From Anoxybacillus tengchongensis (GTDB lineage Bacteria > Bacillota > Bacilli > Bacillales > Anoxybacillaceae), in assembly GCF_014201585.1 (NCBI RefSeq), contig NZ_JACHES010000007.1:21507-85506 (forward strand): a stretch of DNA of 64,000 bases. Reading direction: 5' to 3'. Positions 61,339 through 64,000 of the stretch are shown here, piece by piece. A model generated the notes under the pieces. It was not told the origin of the DNA. It ran no database searches and was given only the letters and a program-made list of their open reading frames with translations. The first letter of the stretch is position 1, and every line of letters starts with the position of its first letter. Both the position numbers and the translations under genes were made by a program.

Positions 61339-61983
61339 ATGCCATTTATTTCAGACCGCTTTCCAACGATGACGGTGGCGACGACCGTTGGAACGATCAC
61401 ATTGCCAGATGATTATGCTGGGCGTTGGTTTGTCCTCTTTAGTCATCCAGCTGATTTTACCCCAGTTTGCACGACAGAGTTTGTGGCGTTTGAGAAAATG
61501 AAGCCACAATTTGAGCAAATGAATACAGAGTTAATCGGTTTGTCAGTTGAGCAAGTGTTTTCCCATATAAAATGGATTGAGTGGATTCGTGAAAAGCTTC
61601 GTATTCGCATTTCGTTTCCGATTATTGCAGATGAACTTGGATATGTGGCGAAACAGCTCGGGATGATTCATCCAACGAAAGGGACAAGAACGGTGCGCAG
61701 TGTATATGTTGTCGACCACGAAGGAACGATTCGTCTCATGTTAACGTACCCTGAATCAGTCGGAAGAAACATATACGAAATTGTGAGAGCGGTGAAAGCG
61801 TTGCAGACAGCGGATGCGTATAAAGCAGCAACACCAGCGAATTGGCCACATAATGAACTAGTAGCAGATCGGCTTATTATGCCACCGCCGCGCACTATTC
61901 AACAAGCAGAGGAACGATTAAATAAAGCAAAACAAGGGGAAATCGATTGTTTTGATTGGTGGTTTTGTACGAAACAAAGATAA
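61339..61983 (+). CDS. 1-Cys peroxiredoxin (Prx6 type)
   Basis: About 214 residues. ATG 61339 is 6 bases after GGAGGG; ATG 61333 touches it. Peroxidatic Cys44 in [13 protein letters not shown]; the Prx6-type C-terminal arm has [13 protein letters not shown]. It reduces hydrogen peroxide and organic peroxides. Two further Cys are in the C-terminal [11 protein letters not shown], so a resolving role is possible. It is divergent from the Fe-S operon. Confidence 0.95.
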   Translation: MPFISDRFPTMTVATTVGTITLPDDYAGRWFVLFSHPADFTPVCTTEFVAFEKMKPQFEQMNTELIGLSVEQVFSHIKWIEWIREKLRIRISFPIIADELGYVAKQLGMIHPTKGTRTVRSVYVVDHEGTIRLMLTYPESVGRNIYEIVRAVKALQTADAYKAATPANWPHNELVADRLIMPPPRTIQQAEERLNKAKQGEIDCFDWWFCTKQR

Positions 61984-62016
61984 AAAGACAGCGGGCGCAT
62001 GATTCGCTGTCTTTTT
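61982..62016 (+). terminator. Terminator after the peroxiredoxin gene
   Basis: AAAAAGACAGCG (61982-61993) pairs perfectly with CGCTGTCTTTTT (62005-62016). Confidence 0.92.
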
Positions 62017-62098
62017 GTATACTTAGGATAAAAAATTTTGATCGGTCGCAACATTTTCGCCTGTTCAGTTGTATATAGAGTGAAAGGAGGTCATTTCG

Positions 62099-62584
62099 TT
62101 GTGCACAAAAGAACAAATTAAACGTGCCATGGATGAATATGGGAATATGGTATTGCGCCTTGCGTATACGTATATGAGCAATCAACATGATGCGGAAGAT
62201 GTATTTCAAGACGTATTTATTAAGCTATATGAACATATGGATCGGATACAAAGCGAAGCGCATATGAAGGCGTGGTTGATTCGCGTTACTATCAATATAT
62301 GCAAAAACAAACTGAAATCGTTTGTATATCGAAAAATGGATGCATATGAAGATGGGGCTCATTCTCCTTATATTGATAACAACGATAGCTTTGAAGTCAT
62401 ATCAGCAGTGACATCGCTTCCAATGAAATATAGAGAAGTTATTCATTTATTTTATTATGAAGGATATCAAACAAAGGAAATCGCCCATTTGTTGAAAAAG
62501 CGTGAAAGTACGGTTCGTTCGTTGCTTGCTCGTGCGCGAGAAATGTTAAAAAACAAATTGAAAGGGGAGTATGATTTTGCGTGA
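62099..62584 (+). CDS. ECF-type RNA polymerase sigma factor
   Basis: A 161-residue sigma-70 group 4 factor. TTG at 62099 is 8 bases after AAAGGAGG. Region 2: NMVLRLAYTYMSNQHDAEDVFQDVFIKLYEH; region 4: LPMKYREVIHLFYYEGYQTKEIAHLLKKRESTVRSLLARARE. It directs polymerase to stress promoters. It overlaps the following gene by 14 bases, the typical sigma/anti-sigma arrangement. Confidence 0.93.
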   Translation: MCTKEQIKRAMDEYGNMVLRLAYTYMSNQHDAEDVFQDVFIKLYEHMDRIQSEAHMKAWLIRVTINICKNKLKSFVYRKMDAYEDGAHSPYIDNNDSFEVISAVTSLPMKYREVIHLFYYEGYQTKEIAHLLKKRESTVRSLLARAREMLKNKLKGEYDFA

Positions 62585-63734
62585 GCGATATAAAAAAGAG
62601 ATGGAACACATTGTCGTGACGGAGCAATTGAAAAATAAAGTGATCGCCCAGATTGAAAAAAGAGAAAAACAACCGAAGCGAAAGTCATTTCGTCCTGCGT
62701 ATGTTGCCATTGCTGCGGCAAGTGTATTATTGGCAATTAGCTTGCATCCGACAATGCCGACTAAAGAAAAAGAGGAAATCATGGTGGAAAACACGCAAGG
62801 AGAGGATATGGTGAAAATGGAGACAGCAGTATCTGAGGCATATTTGGCAATTCATCATATCACATACAATGCAAACGAACAAAAGCTTCATTTTTCGGTG
62901 ACAAATAAAAGTAACGGTATGATTTCATTTGGATATGCGTATGTGATCGAGCGATACGATGAAACAAAACAAACGTGGCAACCAACAACGTTAACGAATG
63001 ATCTCGCATTTATCGAAATGCTTGCGTTAATTGGCAAAGGACAGACTGTGAAAGATGTGATTGATCTTTCATTGTTAAATCAACCATTAGCAAATGGGAA
63101 GTATCGCATCGTGCGCACGTATTATGCTGATGCAGCTCATTTAACAGGTTACATTGAATTTGACGTTATCGATCAAAAGTTGTTGAACTTTCACACGTAT
63201 ATTGAGATGAAACCGACTGAAACGAGCGAAAGTAAAGATGTGAGATTGACATGGGAAAAAGACCCGCGCTTTTCTCTGTATAGTGCTCATAACGGACTTG
63301 TCTCAACAAGAACAGGTCGTCAAGGACTGCACATATATCCGATGTATGAAGGAAACGAACAGGTAAATTTCTCGATGGAAGCTAGCGATGGCACGTTATT
63401 TACGGACAAAATGGTCGACGATGCGACAACTATTCACGGAGCGGAGCAATCGGTATCGTCCGATGAACAAATCATTGCTGACTCCATGCCACCTGACAGC
63501 GGACAAGTGGAGGGGATGGAAGGATACGTAGGACCGAAAGTATTGTTTTTAAATGGTGAGCGTGTTAACGTTGAACCATCGATTGTTTTTTGGGAACCGA
63601 AGGAAGAAAGTAAAAAAGAGGAAGTCAAAGTGAAAGTGACAGTAATCAACGCACGTACAAACGAATCCATTGGTACATTTTATGTCGTTATCGTTCGACA
63701 AGGAGATGAATATATGTTACACCATATAGAATAA
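62571..63734 (+). CDS. Membrane-anchored anti-sigma factor with Ig-like domain
   Basis: About 387 residues. The cytosolic N-terminus (MEHIVVTEQLKNKVIAQIEKREKQ) is followed by one membrane helix (AYVAIAAASVLLAISLHP) and a large extracytoplasmic part. That part contains an Ig-like segment (FGYAYVIERYDETKQTWQPT, GKYRIVRTYYAD) like those found in bacilli anti-sigma and BlaR-type sensors. It overlaps the sigma gene and presumably holds that factor at the membrane. ATG 62571 lies close to GGGGAG; TTG 62577 is an alternative start. No zinc-binding HxxxCxxC motif is seen. Confidence 0.82.
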   Translation: MILRERYKKEMEHIVVTEQLKNKVIAQIEKREKQPKRKSFRPAYVAIAAASVLLAISLHPTMPTKEKEEIMVENTQGEDMVKMETAVSEAYLAIHHITYNANEQKLHFSVTNKSNGMISFGYAYVIERYDETKQTWQPTTLTNDLAFIEMLALIGKGQTVKDVIDLSLLNQPLANGKYRIVRTYYADAAHLTGYIEFDVIDQKLLNFHTYIEMKPTETSESKDVRLTWEKDPRFSLYSAHNGLVSTRTGRQGLHIYPMYEGNEQVNFSMEASDGTLFTDKMVDDATTIHGAEQSVSSDEQIIADSMPPDSGQVEGMEGYVGPKVLFLNGERVNVEPSIVFWEPKEESKKEEVKVKVTVINARTNESIGTFYVVIVRQGDEYMLHHIE

Positions 63735-63757
63735 ACGAGGGGAGTCCCTCGTTTATT
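63733..63757. terminator. Bidirectional terminator after the anti-sigma gene
   Basis: AAACGAGGG (63733-63741) / CCCTCGTTT (63746-63754) with a GAGT loop; the stop codon of the convergent coiled-coil gene is in the right arm. Confidence 0.85.
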
Positions 63758-64000
63758 TCTTTAAAATGAAACGAATGCTAGAAATGGAAGCCTCATGCTC
63801 AAGAGAACGGTGTGAAAGAAGAGTTAACAGTTGCTCATGGGTGTCGATTTTACTTTCCAGTTTTTTGACGATTTCATTTGTTTCAAGCACCGCTTGTTGG
63901 ATAAGCGCTAAGTCTTGTTTTGTTGCCATGTTAGCTTTGATTTCTTCAAGCTCTTGTTTTGTTGCCATGTTAGCTTTGATTTCTTCAAGTTCTTGTTTTG
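63753..64000 (-). CDS. Repeat-rich coiled-coil protein C, 5' end outside the window
   Basis: The visible 82 residues contain 13-residue units (MATKQELEEIKAN) repeated from the window edge, encoded by 39-bp direct repeats. A heptad coil (VLETNEIVKKLESKIDTHEQ) and a short tail ending SIRFILKK follow. The frame stays open to base 64000. Layout matches the coiled-coil proteins at 15533 and 21350. Function unknown. Confidence 0.75.
   Translation of the reverse strand, partial: KQELEEIKANMATKQELEEIKANMATKQDLALIQQAVLETNEIVKKLESKIDTHEQLLTLLSHRSLEHEASISSIRFILKK
63922..64000 (-). repeat. 39-bp direct repeats in coiled-coil gene C
   Basis: Two visible copies (from 63922 and 63961), identical except one base, encode MATKQELEEIKAN units; the array continues past the window. 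Confidence 0.85.

Overview
The window is bacterial and fits a moderately thermophilic Bacillaceae of the Anoxybacillus/Geobacillus type. Evidence: strong AGGAGG-type ribosome sites, frequent GTG/TTG starts, and core genes in Bacillus order. In Bacillus the core order is ligA-camS-gatCAB-dgkB-rlmCD. Here that string is present but split by two large blocks (about 3.5-15.4 kb and 22-54.7 kb) holding mobile, defence, respiratory, phosphate and sulfur genes.

Region by region. 1-3.5 kb: ligA 3' end, camS, rocA. 3.5-15.4 kb: accessory island. It holds a fused MNT-HEPT-type nucleotidyltransferase/partner protein, a dead IS66 copy, a GC-rich HTTM membrane protein gene, a GNAT gene, and a compact peptide-modification-like cluster. 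That cluster is a 31-codon peptide gene, an attenuator hairpin, two tandem SagB-type flavin dehydrogenases and an MFS exporter, followed by a DCC-family thioredoxin-like gene. An IS3 element with a programmed frameshift then cuts into a DUF3238-like gene. 15.4-21.9 kb: coiled-coil proteins, adeC under a guanine-type riboswitch, and gatCAB. 22-32.8 kb: a complete type I Wadjet system (jetABCD), an excisionase-like HTH/PIN gene pair and an aldehyde dehydrogenase.

33-47 kb: qoxABCD (aa3 quinol oxidase); a Pho-box-preceded operon of a TolB-like protein and pstS-pstC-pstA with no pstB; an HD-GYP protein; a lipoprotein; PspA with a small membrane partner; and an OmpR-type two-component system. 47.4-54.7 kb: a sulfur-handling locus (BASS/ACR3-like carrier, OsmC, sulfide:quinone reductase, DUF1641, CstB-type persulfide dioxygenase-rhodanese, a soluble PAS kinase with its NarL regulator, TauE). 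54.7-64 kb: dgkB, rlmCD, an MFS carrier, a Tat-exported Fe-S protein plus cytochrome b pair, a 1-Cys peroxiredoxin, an ECF sigma/anti-sigma pair and a third repeat coiled-coil gene cut by the window end.

The strongest candidate for something undescribed is the 8.4-12.3 kb cluster. It has a tiny Cys-free peptide and two RRE-bearing SagB homologues with the catalytic Lys-Tyr pair, but no YcaO cyclodehydratase anywhere in the window. A second cross-cutting signal is a 16-bp CsoR/CstR-like palindrome of the form ATACCC-N4-GGGTAT. It lies in front of the BASS/OsmC genes, the sqr-cstB genes and the orphan Fe-S/cytochrome b operon, suggesting one sulfur regulon.
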